From Cutibacterium avidum ATCC 25577 (lineage in GTDB: Bacteria > Actinomycetota > Actinomycetes > Propionibacteriales > Propionibacteriaceae): a stretch of 64,000 bases of DNA. How positions within the stretch are numbered: position 1 is the first letter of the stretch; every line of letters starts with the position of its first letter. Where the stretch lies: assembly GCF_000227295.1 (NCBI RefSeq), contig NZ_JH165054.1, forward strand, positions 718,432-782,431, written 5' to 3'. The notes beneath the pieces are model-generated. The model made no database searches, was not told the DNA's origin, and was given only the letters and a program-made list of their open reading frames with translations. Below are positions 34,267-42,491 of this stretch, one piece after another. A program made the translations under genes and the position numbers.

Positions 34267-36387
34267 ATGAATCACCGATGCAGGGCCCGAATTGCCGGCC
34301 TGTCGGTGCTGTGCGTGGCCGGGATGGGTGGCAGCTTCATTGCCAACCCGGCCTCTGCCGCACCAAGCGGAAGCGGCACCCCGTCCGCGCCGACCACATC
34401 ATGCAACGGCGACAAGAACGTCGAGATCTTCAACTTCAACGACTTCCACGGCCGCATCGCCACGGGTGCTAACCTCTTCACCCCGGTCGTCGAGGCCCGC
34501 AAGGCGAATGGAGCCGACAAGGTTCTGCTGCTGAGTGACGGCGACAACGTCGGTGGCTCGACCTTCGAGTCCGGCTCCCTCAATGACGAGCCGACCATCG
34601 CCATGCTGAACGCCGCGGGCGTCGAGGCCAATGCCGTCGGCAACCACGAGTTCGACAAGGGCTGGAAGGATCTCGCCGAGCGCATCATGCCGCACACCGA
34701 GAGCCCCTACCTGGGTGCCAACGTCTACGAGAAGGGCACCAAGAAGGTTGCCTCTCCCCTCAAGGCGTCGACCGTCATCGTCAAGGATGGTGTCCGTATC
34801 GGCATCGTCGGAGCCGTCACTCATGACCTCCCCTCCTTGGTCTCCCCCGCCGGCATCTCCAACCTCACCATCGGTGACCCGGTCAAGGCCGTCAACGCCG
34901 AGGCCAAGCGTCTCAAGAGCGAGGGCCTGGCTGACGTCGTCGTCGCCGAGTACCACGATGGCGCTGCTGACGGTTCCGCCGATCCGGCCAGCCAGGGCGG
35001 CAACTTCGCCCCGATCTACGCCGACACCTCCGCCGACGTCGACCTGGTCTTCAACGGCCACACCCACCAGGTGTACTCGTGGAAGGACAAGGCCGGCGCC
35101 CCACTGCTGCAGGCCGGTTCCTACGGCGCTCACCTGGCCAAGGTGAAGGTGGCCTGGGACTCCGAGCAGAAGAAGCTCTGCTCGACGGACGCCTCGATCA
35201 CCGATCCGGCCAGCACCCCGGCCGACGACCCGACGATCGCCAAGATCACCTCGATCTACGAGGATGCCAAGGCCAAGTCGGATGAGGTCGGCTCCACAGT
35301 CATCGGGCACGAGACCGCTCCGATCACCACCCCGTCGAACGAGACCGACCAGAAGTTCGCCGCCAACGTCCGTAACCGCGAGTCGACGATGACCAACATG
35401 GTCGCCGACATGTTCAAGGACACCCTCGGCAAGGACGACCCCGACTTCATCGGTCTGCAGAACCCCGGTGGAACCCGCGCCTCCCTGCTCGAGAAGGACA
35501 TCACCTACAAGCAGGCCGCCCAGGTGCTCCCCTTCGCGAACACGCTGATGACCACCAGGATCACCGGCGCTCAGTTCAAGAAGACGCTGGAGCAGCAGTG
35601 GCAGCGTGATGACAAGGGCGAGGTCCCGTCACGTCCGTACCTGCAGCTCGGCGTCTCCAAGAACGTCACCTACACCTACGACGAGTCCCGCGAGGAAGGT
35701 GACCGCATCACCTCCATCCGGATCAACGGCAAGCCGATCGATCCCAGGGGCACCTACACCGTGGGTTCCGGTTCCTTCCTCATCGCCGGTGGTGACAACT
35801 TCACCGAACTCGCCAAGGGATCCAAGCCGGTCGACACCGGCAAGATCGACCTGTCCGCCTGGGTTGACTGGATCAAGGCTCAGAAGACCCTCAAGCCTGA
35901 CTTCGCCAAGCGTGCCGTCTCCCTGACGACCTCCCTCAAGGAGGGCATGTCCAAGGACGCCACCTTCACCATTGGCAAGCCGGCTGACAAGGCAGTTGCC
36001 CCCGACACCGTCGACTTCACCTCGAAGGACTCCGTCGTCAACAAGACGATGAAGGCCCAGATCGTTCAGGGTGACAAGACCGTCGACGTCGCCACCACCC
36101 CGGTCAAGGACGGCTCATCCTCCGTGACCGTCAAGGTGCCGACCGCCAAGGGGCTGGTCAGCGGTGAGGCCACCATCGTCTTCACCTTCCCGGATTCCGG
36201 CACCACGGTGCGCTTCGCCGCCAATCTGTCGGTACCGTCCGGCGATCATCCTGGTGGCGCTGTGGTCCCGGCCCCGAAGCCGGGCCAGTCTGGCACCCCG
36301 GGCCACGACGTCAACCCGCGAGGAACCCCCGGATCTGACAACAGCTCCAGCAACGGCAAGCCCGGCCTGCCGAAAACTGGCGTCTGA
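34267..36387 (+). CDS. Secreted 5'-nucleotidase/metallophosphoesterase ending in LPKTGV
   Basis: The 706-residue exported enzyme has a signal peptide (cleavage likely after ASA near residue 32), a metallophosphoesterase domain with FNDFHGR near 60, GDNVGGS near 97, GNHEFDKGW near 125 and NGHTHQ near 265, and a C-terminal 5'-nucleotidase domain with NPGGTRASL near 405. A Gly/Pro-rich spacer follows and the protein stops exactly at LPKTGV, lacking the helix and basic tail of sortase substrates. A terminator begins 31 bases after the stop, so no hidden tail exists downstream. AGGGAGA fixes ATG 34267. It would release nucleosides and phosphate outside the cell. Confidence 0.9.
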   Translation: MNHRCRARIAGLSVLCVAGMGGSFIANPASAAPSGSGTPSAPTTSCNGDKNVEIFNFNDFHGRIATGANLFTPVVEARKANGADKVLLLSDGDNVGGSTFESGSLNDEPTIAMLNAAGVEANAVGNHEFDKGWKDLAERIMPHTESPYLGANVYEKGTKKVASPLKASTVIVKDGVRIGIVGAVTHDLPSLVSPAGISNLTIGDPVKAVNAEAKRLKSEGLADVVVAEYHDGAADGSADPASQGGNFAPIYADTSADVDLVFNGHTHQVYSWKDKAGAPLLQAGSYGAHLAKVKVAWDSEQKKLCSTDASITDPASTPADDPTIAKITSIYEDAKAKSDEVGSTVIGHETAPITTPSNETDQKFAANVRNRESTMTNMVADMFKDTLGKDDPDFIGLQNPGGTRASLLEKDITYKQAAQVLPFANTLMTTRITGAQFKKTLEQQWQRDDKGEVPSRPYLQLGVSKNVTYTYDESREEGDRITSIRINGKPIDPRGTYTVGSGSFLIAGGDNFTELAKGSKPVDTGKIDLSAWVDWIKAQKTLKPDFAKRAVSLTTSLKEGMSKDATFTIGKPADKAVAPDTVDFTSKDSVVNKTMKAQIVQGDKTVDVATTPVKDGSSSVTVKVPTAKGLVSGEATIVFTFPDSGTTVRFAANLSVPSGDHPGGAVVPAPKPGQSGTPGHDVNPRGTPGSDNSSSNGKPGLPKTGV

Positions 36388-36418
36388 TCCAAGGACCGAC
36401 ACAACCTCATACTGAAGA

Positions 36419-36453
36419 AACCCTGGCCCGAGGAGGAATCCCGGGCCAGGGTT
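36419..36453 (+). terminator. Terminator of the 5'-nucleotidase gene
   Basis: AACCCTGGCCCG (36419-36430) is complementary to CGGGCCAGGGTT (36442-36453), followed by CTTGTGT. It lies 31 bases after the stop codon. Confidence 0.85.
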
Positions 36454-36774
36454 CTTGTGTGTCTGAGTTGGGCAGCAACGGGGTGAGGCCTGCCGACGTG
36501 GTGGAAATGCCGGTCATGATGGTGGGTGCTGCCACTTGTCGTAGCAACAACCACCATCAGAATCACGATTGCCCAACATCCCCGGTCGGTACACCTAGAG
36601 GTGAACGTGCAGGTAGTCCCCCACACAGACGAAGCGACCACCACGACCTAACCCTGATGGACGACGTGGCAGCGCCACCCGGCACAACGCGGGGACGGCG
36701 TGCTGTTCGTTGTCACCACCGTCGTGGTTGGTGGCCACGCCGCGCGGTGCTGGAGAACCCTGACCTGCCATGGC
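36454..36774. other. Convergent intergenic region
   Basis: The stretch lies between the 3' ends of the 5'-nucleotidase and lipase genes. Plus-strand open frames here have no recognisable content. Nothing else is seen. Confidence 0.5.
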
Positions 36775-37794
36775 TCATGCAGCATCCGTGGTGGATACGG
36801 GCAGGACCCGGGGCCTCCACGTGCAGGAAATCTCTCGTGGGTGGTTCGGATCGAGGGCGTTGAGCACCATCTGGTAGGCGACGGGATCATAGGGTAGGCG
36901 GCCGTGGCCATAGGCATCCAGAGGGCAGGCATCCTGCACGGTCATGTTCTTGGCACCCTTGAGGAATGCTTGCGTGTAGGGCGTGATCGTCATGTCGAGT
37001 CGGGTGGAGATGACGGTGTAGGCGATGCCCGGGACGGTGTCGCCGTCACGGTAGACCTGTTGCATCAACGCTGATCCCTTGAGTTGCTGGCCGTAGGCCT
37101 CCATGTTGTGGTCGTAGCTCCACGTGCTGAGGGAATCCTTCACGGCCTCGGGCAGGCCGTGGACGAGCTTGTCGAGACCGCCGGCAGTGGTGCCGTGGTT
37201 GGCGGCCACCAGTCCGATCAGCTTGTCGACCTTGGACGCTCCGCCGTACATCTTGATGTAGGTGTTCGGCAGGATGCCGCCACCCTGCGAATGCCCGACG
37301 AGGTCGACCTTCTCGGAGCCCGTCGCTTTCCGGACCCGATCCACAAAGACACCCAGCGCCTGCGCGGAGGCGCGCACATCACCAGTGAAGCCCCAACCCT
37401 CGTCGAGGATCCCCACGGGGACATTGGTGGTGAAGGTGTAGACGCAGTACCCCTCATGGGCCAGATGGGGCCCATAGAAGGACCACGTGGCGAACGCATT
37501 GCCGCCAGTGCCGGGGATCAGGATGACCGGTCGGTCACCGGGCTTGACCTTGCAGGAGAAGTCGTTCACACCCCGCGGCGCCACGCCCAGGTGCTTCTCG
37601 CTGTAGGAACGCGCCATCGACGACGTGTGGAATTCCGGCCCGACGCCGTTACCAGGAATACCGTCGGGGCTGTGGACTGCCGGGACCAAGGGATGGGTAT
37701 CCCCTGGCGAAGTAACGGCCTGCGCAATCGGCGCGGCAGCCATTAGGACGGCCACGCTCGCGGCCATGACGGCGAATCGTGCTTTGATCTTCAT
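36775..37794 (-). CDS. gehA: Secreted triacylglycerol lipase, GehA-like
   Basis: The 339-residue enzyme closely resembles the C. acnes extracellular lipase that hydrolyses sebum triglycerides to free fatty acids. The signal peptide MKIKARFAVMAASVAVLMAA ends after IAQA. The alpha/beta-hydrolase core has an oxyanion HGTG-like region ILIPGTGGNAF near residue 90 and the nucleophile elbow VGHSQGG near residue 170; later Asp and His residues (CPLDAYGHG near 300) complete the triad candidates. Cys pairs suggest disulphides. ATG 37794 has GAGGAGT upstream. It is divergent from the endoglycoceramidase gene. Identity as GehA rests on recalled sequence similarity. Confidence 0.9.
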   Translation of the reverse strand: MKIKARFAVMAASVAVLMAAAPIAQAVTSPGDTHPLVPAVHSPDGIPGNGVGPEFHTSSMARSYSEKHLGVAPRGVNDFSCKVKPGDRPVILIPGTGGNAFATWSFYGPHLAHEGYCVYTFTTNVPVGILDEGWGFTGDVRASAQALGVFVDRVRKATGSEKVDLVGHSQGGGILPNTYIKMYGGASKVDKLIGLVAANHGTTAGGLDKLVHGLPEAVKDSLSTWSYDHNMEAYGQQLKGSALMQQVYRDGDTVPGIAYTVISTRLDMTITPYTQAFLKGAKNMTVQDACPLDAYGHGRLPYDPVAYQMVLNALDPNHPREISCTWRPRVLPVSTTDAA

Positions 37795-38396
37795 CAGTGA
37801 CTCCTCAGCGGAACACGGGGAAATTCCGTGAATTAATTTATCCAATTCAAAAAGGGTGAACTACAAAAATTTCATCTCAAGTGGTAACCTGAACGATACA
37901 TCACATTGAGAATTCTCCTCACTCAGCCAGTGAGGTCATTCACCTCCTAAAGGTAACTTCCGAGAGTTTCAATACAACTTGATAGTAGGGATCAGCGGGG
38001 GCGCAGCTCCCCGCCAAGTAGACGCCCCTCGGAGTGTCCTGCGACAGACCTTTGGCGTTCCACATCTGACCTGCGGCAGACCTTTGGTCTTCTAGCCAGA
38101 CAGGCGCCACGCCTAAGGCCGACTGAAGCCATCCGCATGATCCGACCCCAGTGAGGCTCCATGCAACAAATAACCGCCAACTGTGAACGAAAGTTATCTA
38201 ATATGGCCGAACGCTATCTTTCGTGAGCCCGTCGGTCATGCTAATTTCGCGACTACTTGGCACGCTATAGCTCCGTGTATCACACTCGTCATCCCGTTGA
38301 AGAACCTTCTTCGTATATGCTGGCGCCTTGCCAGTCATCTCCAGCCCGATTCATCCTGACGGCTGTTGGTAGTTGACATTAGAAGAAGGAATTTCC
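37795..38396. other. Divergent 602-bp regulatory region between lipase and endoglycoceramidase genes
   Basis: The lipase-proximal half is distinctly AT-rich (for example ATTAATTTATCC near 37833), unlike the surrounding DNA. The region also holds a GC hairpin around 37994-38014, paired 15-bp repeats (38041-38087) and, at 38182-38197, TGTGAACGAAAGTTAT, which recurs inverted at 40852-40867 beside the decayed gene copy. No gene is seen. Both promoters must lie here. Confidence 0.6.
38041..38087. repeat. Paired 15-bp direct repeats 32 bp apart
   Basis: GCGACAGACCTTTGG (38041-38055) and GCGGCAGACCTTTGG (38073-38087) differ at one base and are 32 bases apart, close to three helical turns. They lie in the promoter region shared by the lipase and endoglycoceramidase genes and may be operator sites. 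Confidence 0.6.
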
Positions 38397-39899
38397 ATGC
38401 GCCGAAAATCAGCCCTCGGATTTGTAGCTTTGTCCTTGTTCGCCACAGGGATGGGCATTGCCGCAGCAACACCGGCAACTGCCTCGCCGGCGGATACGGC
38501 AGCGCCGGTTCACGTCGACGCTTCACGGTGGACCACCCAGGGGCGTTGGGTGACCGACGCCCAGCACCGCGTGGTCATCACGCAGGGGATCAACGAGGTC
38601 GCCAAGAGCGCCCCCTATGCCCCCGATGCCGTCGGTTTCAGTGAGGACGACGCCGCCTTCCTCGAGGCGCAGGGGTTCACCAGCGTCCGACTGGGGGTGC
38701 TGTGGGCCGGGGTCGAGCCTCGCCCGGGCGTCTACGACGACGCCTACCTAGCCCGGGTCGAACGCACTGTGCGGATCCTCAACGCCCACGGCATCGCCAG
38801 TGTCCTCGACTTCCACCAAGACATGGTCAACGAGAAATACCAGGGGGAGGGGTGGCCTGCCTGGGCCGCGCTCGACCACAACATGCCCAACATCGTCAAG
38901 GCGGGCTTCCCCGGCAACTACTTCCTCAACGAGGCCGTCAAATACTCCTTCGACTCCTTCTACGACAATGCCAAGGCCTCCGACGGCGTCGGCGTCGCCG
39001 ACCACTACGCCAGCGCCTGGCGACATGTGGCCGAGCATTTCCGAGCCGTACCCGGCGTGCAGGGCTATGACCTGATCAACGAGCCGTTCCCGGGCCACCA
39101 CTACACGCGGTGCCTCACGCAACTCGGTTGCCGCACTGCCGACGCGCGACTGTCGGCCGTCCAGCAGAAGGCTGTCGACGCGATCCGCTCGGTAGACGAG
39201 GCCACCACCATCTGGTACGAGCCGATGCAGTTCTTCAACATCGGTGTCGGGACCAACGTTCGGCTCACGGGATCCAACCTGGGGTTGAGCTTCCACGACT
39301 ACTGCACCAGCCAGGCCACCCTCCACTCCTATGTCGGGTGCACTGCGCCGGACAACCGGGTCTTCAACAACGCAGAGAAGCATTCACGTCAGACCGGGTC
39401 GGGGCTGATGCTCACCGAGTTCGGCGCCATCACGACCCCTGCGGTGATCACGTCCCAGATGGACCTGGCAGCTCGCAACCGGGTCGGCGTCCAGTGGTGG
39501 GCCTACACTGCCGGTGATCCCACCACAGCCGGCCCTGGCACCGAGCAAGCCATCGTCGACGACCCAGCTCGGCCACCCCAGGGGACCAACGTCGAAAGCG
39601 CCAAGCTGGCGCTGATCGCCGTTCCCCACCCGGACCGTGTCGCGGGCACCCCATCCGCGTACCACCACGACCGGTCCCGACGCGTGTTCACCATGACCTG
39701 GACCGCCCAGCGGCCCAACGGGTCGCGCGCGGGAGAATCGGACGAGACGACCGTGGTGGTCCCCGCCGTCTCAGCCCCCCACGGGTACGACGTGCAGGCG
39801 TCCGGCGCCCACGTCACCTCACACCCGGGCGACCGGGTGGTGCGATTGCACCTCAACCAAGGCAGTGCCACGGCGAAGGTCACGATCACCCTGCGCTAA
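38397..39899 (+). CDS. Secreted endoglycoceramidase (GH5 family)
   Basis: The 500-residue enzyme would cleave the bond between glycan and ceramide in glycosphingolipids. The signal peptide MRRKSALGFVALSLFATGMG continues to a cleavage site after ATA near residue 31. The GH5 fold shows DFHQDMVNEKYQGEG near 140, the acid/base Glu in YDLINEPFPG near 228 and the nucleophile Glu in LMLTEFGAI near 343. A beta-rich C-terminal domain of about 100 residues follows. It has no LPXTG motif. GAAGAAGGA sets the ATG at 38397. A decayed inverted copy lies at 40384-40876. Confidence 0.88.
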   Translation: MRRKSALGFVALSLFATGMGIAAATPATASPADTAAPVHVDASRWTTQGRWVTDAQHRVVITQGINEVAKSAPYAPDAVGFSEDDAAFLEAQGFTSVRLGVLWAGVEPRPGVYDDAYLARVERTVRILNAHGIASVLDFHQDMVNEKYQGEGWPAWAALDHNMPNIVKAGFPGNYFLNEAVKYSFDSFYDNAKASDGVGVADHYASAWRHVAEHFRAVPGVQGYDLINEPFPGHHYTRCLTQLGCRTADARLSAVQQKAVDAIRSVDEATTIWYEPMQFFNIGVGTNVRLTGSNLGLSFHDYCTSQATLHSYVGCTAPDNRVFNNAEKHSRQTGSGLMLTEFGAITTPAVITSQMDLAARNRVGVQWWAYTAGDPTTAGPGTEQAIVDDPARPPQGTNVESAKLALIAVPHPDRVAGTPSAYHHDRSRRVFTMTWTAQRPNGSRAGESDETTVVVPAVSAPHGYDVQASGAHVTSHPGDRVVRLHLNQGSATAKVTITLR

Positions 39900-39949
39900 C
39901 CCTTCAAGTGTCTTCAGCACCGACCTACAAGTCTCCCAGACACTTTTAC

Positions 39950-39985
39950 GACCGGCCCTCCTCCTTGAGGTGGGCCGGTCCTTTT
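39950..39985 (+). terminator. Terminator of the endoglycoceramidase gene
   Basis: GACCGGCCC (39950-39958) pairs with GGGCCGGTC (39972-39980), with additional CCTC/GAGG pairing inside, followed by CTTTTCG. It lies about 50 bases after the stop. Confidence 0.88.
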
Positions 39986-40145
39986 CGTGTCGCGGGATGC
40001 GCCTGGCAACACCACCTCCGGCCCCCATGGAGAACAGTTGGTGTCCTCGCAGGGTATTACGGCCAAAGCATATTTGACGTTCCACGCTTGCCGCTGCCGT
40101 CTTAGGGCCATACTGCCGCCACGCGGCTGAGACGGTGACCAATCA

Positions 40146-40325
40146 GGGTAACTGGTTGCCGTAGCCCATGTGAGGCCGATGGTAGTCGTAGTGGTGTGCT
40201 CTGCCCCCGAACTCACCCCGCCATCCAGTCTCAGAGGTGTGGCAAGCGGACGTAAGCTCAGCTAATCGGTCAAGGCGTGGTGGAATCTCTCGGTCTTCCC
40301 ATTGGCATATATGCGATATATCCGA
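40146..40325 (-). mobile_element. IS481-family transposase remnant
   Basis: On the minus strand two frames together give the C-terminal end of an IS481-type transposase: ANGKTERFHHALTD in one frame, then ETGWRGEFGGRAHHYDYHRP and HMGYGNQLP in another. The NGK-ERFHR...HHYNYHRPH pattern is typical of the DDE C-terminal part. The rest of the element, its ends and the reading frame are lost. It sits between the intact and decayed endoglycoceramidase copies and may mark the rearrangement. Confidence 0.7.
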
Positions 40326-40383
40326 GTCCACTGGCGTGTGATACTCAGTATCAGCGCCACGAGTACGGTCAGCCACCCCAACG

Positions 40384-40876
40384 TCACCTGCAGCGCGTGG
40401 GCACGGGGGGCAGGGAGTTGAAACGCACGACCACCACAGCGAGGGAAATTGCCAGAAAGAGGAATAGGCACGATGCCGCTACCCCGCCGACGAGAGTCAG
40501 CACGTTTGAGGCAGTGAGCAGCTATAGCCCCATGGCAGATACACAATCAGCAGAACTCCCGTAGTCGGCAGGTTCGCGGCCGTGGGAGGTTTCGCGGACG
40601 GGGTGCCCGCGACACGGTCCGGGTGGGGAACGGCGATCAGCGCCAGCTTGACGCCTTCGACGTTGATCCCCTGCGTGATGACCACGCGGTGCTGGGCGTC
40701 GGTCACCCAACGCCCCTGGGTGGTCCACCGTGAAGCGTCGACGTGAACCGGCGCTGCCGTATCCGCCGGCGAGGCAGTTGCCGGTGTTGCTGCGGCAATG
40801 CCCATTCCTCTGGCGAACAACAAATCCGAGGGCTGACTTTCGGTCAGTTTTAATAACTTTCGTTCACAATCGTGGC
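40384..40876 (-). pseudogene. Decayed inverted copy of the endoglycoceramidase gene with an LPXTG-type tail
   Basis: From about 40845 down to 40593 the minus strand is nearly identical to the 5' part of the intact gene at 38397, then jumps to its 3' part. The join is at AGGGGATCAACG, matching 12-base near-identical sites at 38584 and 39580 of the intact gene, an in-frame loss of 332 codons. The start ATG is gone and 11 bases of the signal peptide are deleted. After PSAK the sequence leaves homology, reads NLPTTGVLLIV and, in another frame, a hydrophobic LTLVGGVAASCLFLFLAISL with VVVVR. The upstream TGTGAACGAAAGTTAT is shared, but the promoter region is deleted. Confidence 0.85.
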
Positions 40877-40971
40877 GGGGAGGCCAATAACGAGTTCTGA
40901 TGAGAGAGGAGCTTTGATAGCTTCGGGCCAGCCGCAATAACTATTGCACATCCCTCGAGGAGGATTCCCCC

Positions 40972-41787
40972 ATGAAGCGTTCGGCTCTTATCATCCCAAT
41001 TTTGGCCGGGGCAGTGCTTGCGCCGGTGGCGCCCGTGGCCGCCGTGGCAGCGCCGGCTCCGGTGAGCCAGTCTGCTGCGCGCCAGCATACCCAGGTCGAC
41101 GCCGAGCAGGCGCTCGCGCAGGTCAATGCCCGCATCGCCGAGCTGCAGAAGATGCATCAGGCTCAAGTTCCCGCGAGCGACGCCCCGAAGACCAACTACG
41201 GTGAGGAGATCCGCAAACTCCTCGACACGGCCTTCGAGCTGCGCACCACGATCGAGTCGATCATTGCCGGCAAGGTGCCGCCAGTGGACCTCTCCACCAT
41301 CCCGGCTCGTGTCGACCTGCTGACCACCAGCGTGAAGACCATCCAGCAGGCCAACCATGACCTGGTCAACAAGGTGGAGGCCGCCCACGTCGAGCTGGGC
41401 TTCTCGATCACCCGTGCCCTGATCCGCACGATCAACCCAACCAGCACCGCGGCGCAGTTGGCCGAGAGCAAGGCCGACGTGCTGGCCACGTACGCGAAGG
41501 TCGCAGCCTACCCCGACCTCAAGCCCACCGACACGGCGACCGTGTACGTCAAGGACCGCCTCAACAAGAAGATCTGGCAGACACGGATCAACCGTGACAA
41601 GTACCTCCTCGGCAAGAACGCGGAGGGGTACAAGGCGATCAACAAGGCGCTCACCCACGCGACCGGTGTGTGGTTCAATCCCGCTGCCACCGTCCAGCAG
41701 GTCGACGACGAGGTGAAGGCTCTGGACCTCGCTTTCCAGGCCGCTCTGGACCGGGGGCCGGCTGACGGGAAGCTGCGTACCAACTGA
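40972..41787 (+). CDS. CAMP factor (secreted co-haemolysin)
   Basis: The 271-residue exported protein has a signal peptide ending near VAAVAA (about residue 27), then an all-helical body with features of CAMP factors, including NYGEEIRKLLDTAFELRTTI near 80-100 and INPTSTAAQLAESKADVLA near 155. CAMP factors form pores together with a sphingomyelinase and are virulence-associated in C. acnes, which has several paralogues. Position next to the GehA-like lipase and endoglycoceramidase suggests the paralogue found at that locus. CGAGGAGG precedes the ATG. Confidence 0.88.
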   Translation: MKRSALIIPILAGAVLAPVAPVAAVAAPAPVSQSAARQHTQVDAEQALAQVNARIAELQKMHQAQVPASDAPKTNYGEEIRKLLDTAFELRTTIESIIAGKVPPVDLSTIPARVDLLTTSVKTIQQANHDLVNKVEAAHVELGFSITRALIRTINPTSTAAQLAESKADVLATYAKVAAYPDLKPTDTATVYVKDRLNKKIWQTRINRDKYLLGKNAEGYKAINKALTHATGVWFNPAATVQQVDDEVKALDLAFQAALDRGPADGKLRTN

Positions 41788-41811
41788 CCCCACCCTCCCG
41801 GGACTTCCGTG

Positions 41812-41853
41812 GAAGGAGACCGGCTCGCCTTGCCCGTGAGTCCGGTCTCCTTC
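41812..41853 (+). terminator. Terminator of the CAMP factor gene
   Basis: GAAGGAGACCGG (41812-41823) pairs with CCGGTCTCCTTC (41842-41853), followed by TCCTGTC. It begins 24 bases after the stop. Confidence 0.85.
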
Positions 41854-41941
41854 TCCTGTCGGCGTGTCGTTCAGGGCTTGGTCAGCGACGGATTCGCCCC
41901 ACGGACCGTCCACTTGGTGGATCATTTGTGGCACACGAGAG

Positions 41942-41981
41942 TTCACAGCCGTGATCGTTCAGGAACGGTCACGGCTGTGAA
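41942..41981. terminator. Second long hairpin, overlapping the 3' end of a minus-strand frame
   Basis: TTCACAGCCGTGATCGTTC and GAACGGTCACGGCTGTGAA pair over 19 bases with one G-U or A-C position and a two-base loop. It could terminate the minus-strand hypothetical gene at 41943-42269, whose stop codon falls inside it, or act in both directions. Confidence 0.65.
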
Positions 41982-42269
41982 CGCGTCCAGTCGGTGCAGC
42001 GTCAAGAGGTGTTCGGCGTCGTCGCCCAGAAGGGTTCGGGCGGTATTGGTTGTAGCGATGGAGCCAGAGTCCAGCACGCTGTGTCGTTCGGTTTCCGAGG
42101 TGTAGCAGCGGGCGTTGATGAAGTGGCCACTGGCAGTGGCTTGGCGGGTGACGTCGAGTGCTCCGGTGCGCCAGGGTGCCGCAGCGTCGAAGCCAAGTTG
42201 CGTGGCCCAGTCCTGGGAAATGACCCCAACGGGCATGGCCAGCTGAGCCCCTCGTTCGCGGTCGGTCAT
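41943..42269 (-). CDS. Hypothetical protein, 108 aa
   Basis: The frame from ATG 42269 encodes a soluble protein with a coherent composition (for example MPVGVISQDWATQLGFDAA and SIATTNTARTLLGDDAEHLL). There is no clear ribosome-binding site. It may be a real small gene or a remnant of a longer one. No family is recognised. Confidence 0.4.
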   Translation of the reverse strand: MTDRERGAQLAMPVGVISQDWATQLGFDAAAPWRTGALDVTRQATASGHFINARCYTSETERHSVLDSGSIATTNTARTLLGDDAEHLLTLHRLDAFTAVTVPERSRL

Positions 42270-42343
42270 GACTCAGGATCTCGTGGTTTGAGGATATTGC
42301 AGGTGGGAGTATTCAGTCTGGGATTCAAGTCTCCGTCATCCAA

Positions 42344-42429
42344 AGCTGCCCAGAAATCTCGCTGTTGACGTTCACATCGCCGAATCGGGGCATTTCCTGG
42401 CAGCTCTGTGTAGTTCGCCGCGAGTATGA
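42344..42429 (+). promoter_or_regulatory. 86-nt upstream element, copy 2
   Basis: Ungapped match to 1479-1564 at 60 of 86 positions, with the block CTGGCAGCTCTGTGTAG followed by GTATGA. The left inverted-repeat arm is degraded here (AGCTGCC only), while the right block is preserved, suggesting that the right block is the functional part. It ends 62 bases upstream of the phosphatase start at 42492. Confidence 0.6.
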
Positions 42430-42491
42430 ACCCCGGAAAGACCCTCCCCACACTAGGCAGACTGGACCCACCGACCATGGAAGGAACCCCT

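Noticed and set aside
36459..36863. Plus-strand frame of 134 codons between the 5'-nucleotidase and lipase genes
   Set aside because: Runs into the antisense of the lipase, has no ribosome-binding site and an irregular composition.
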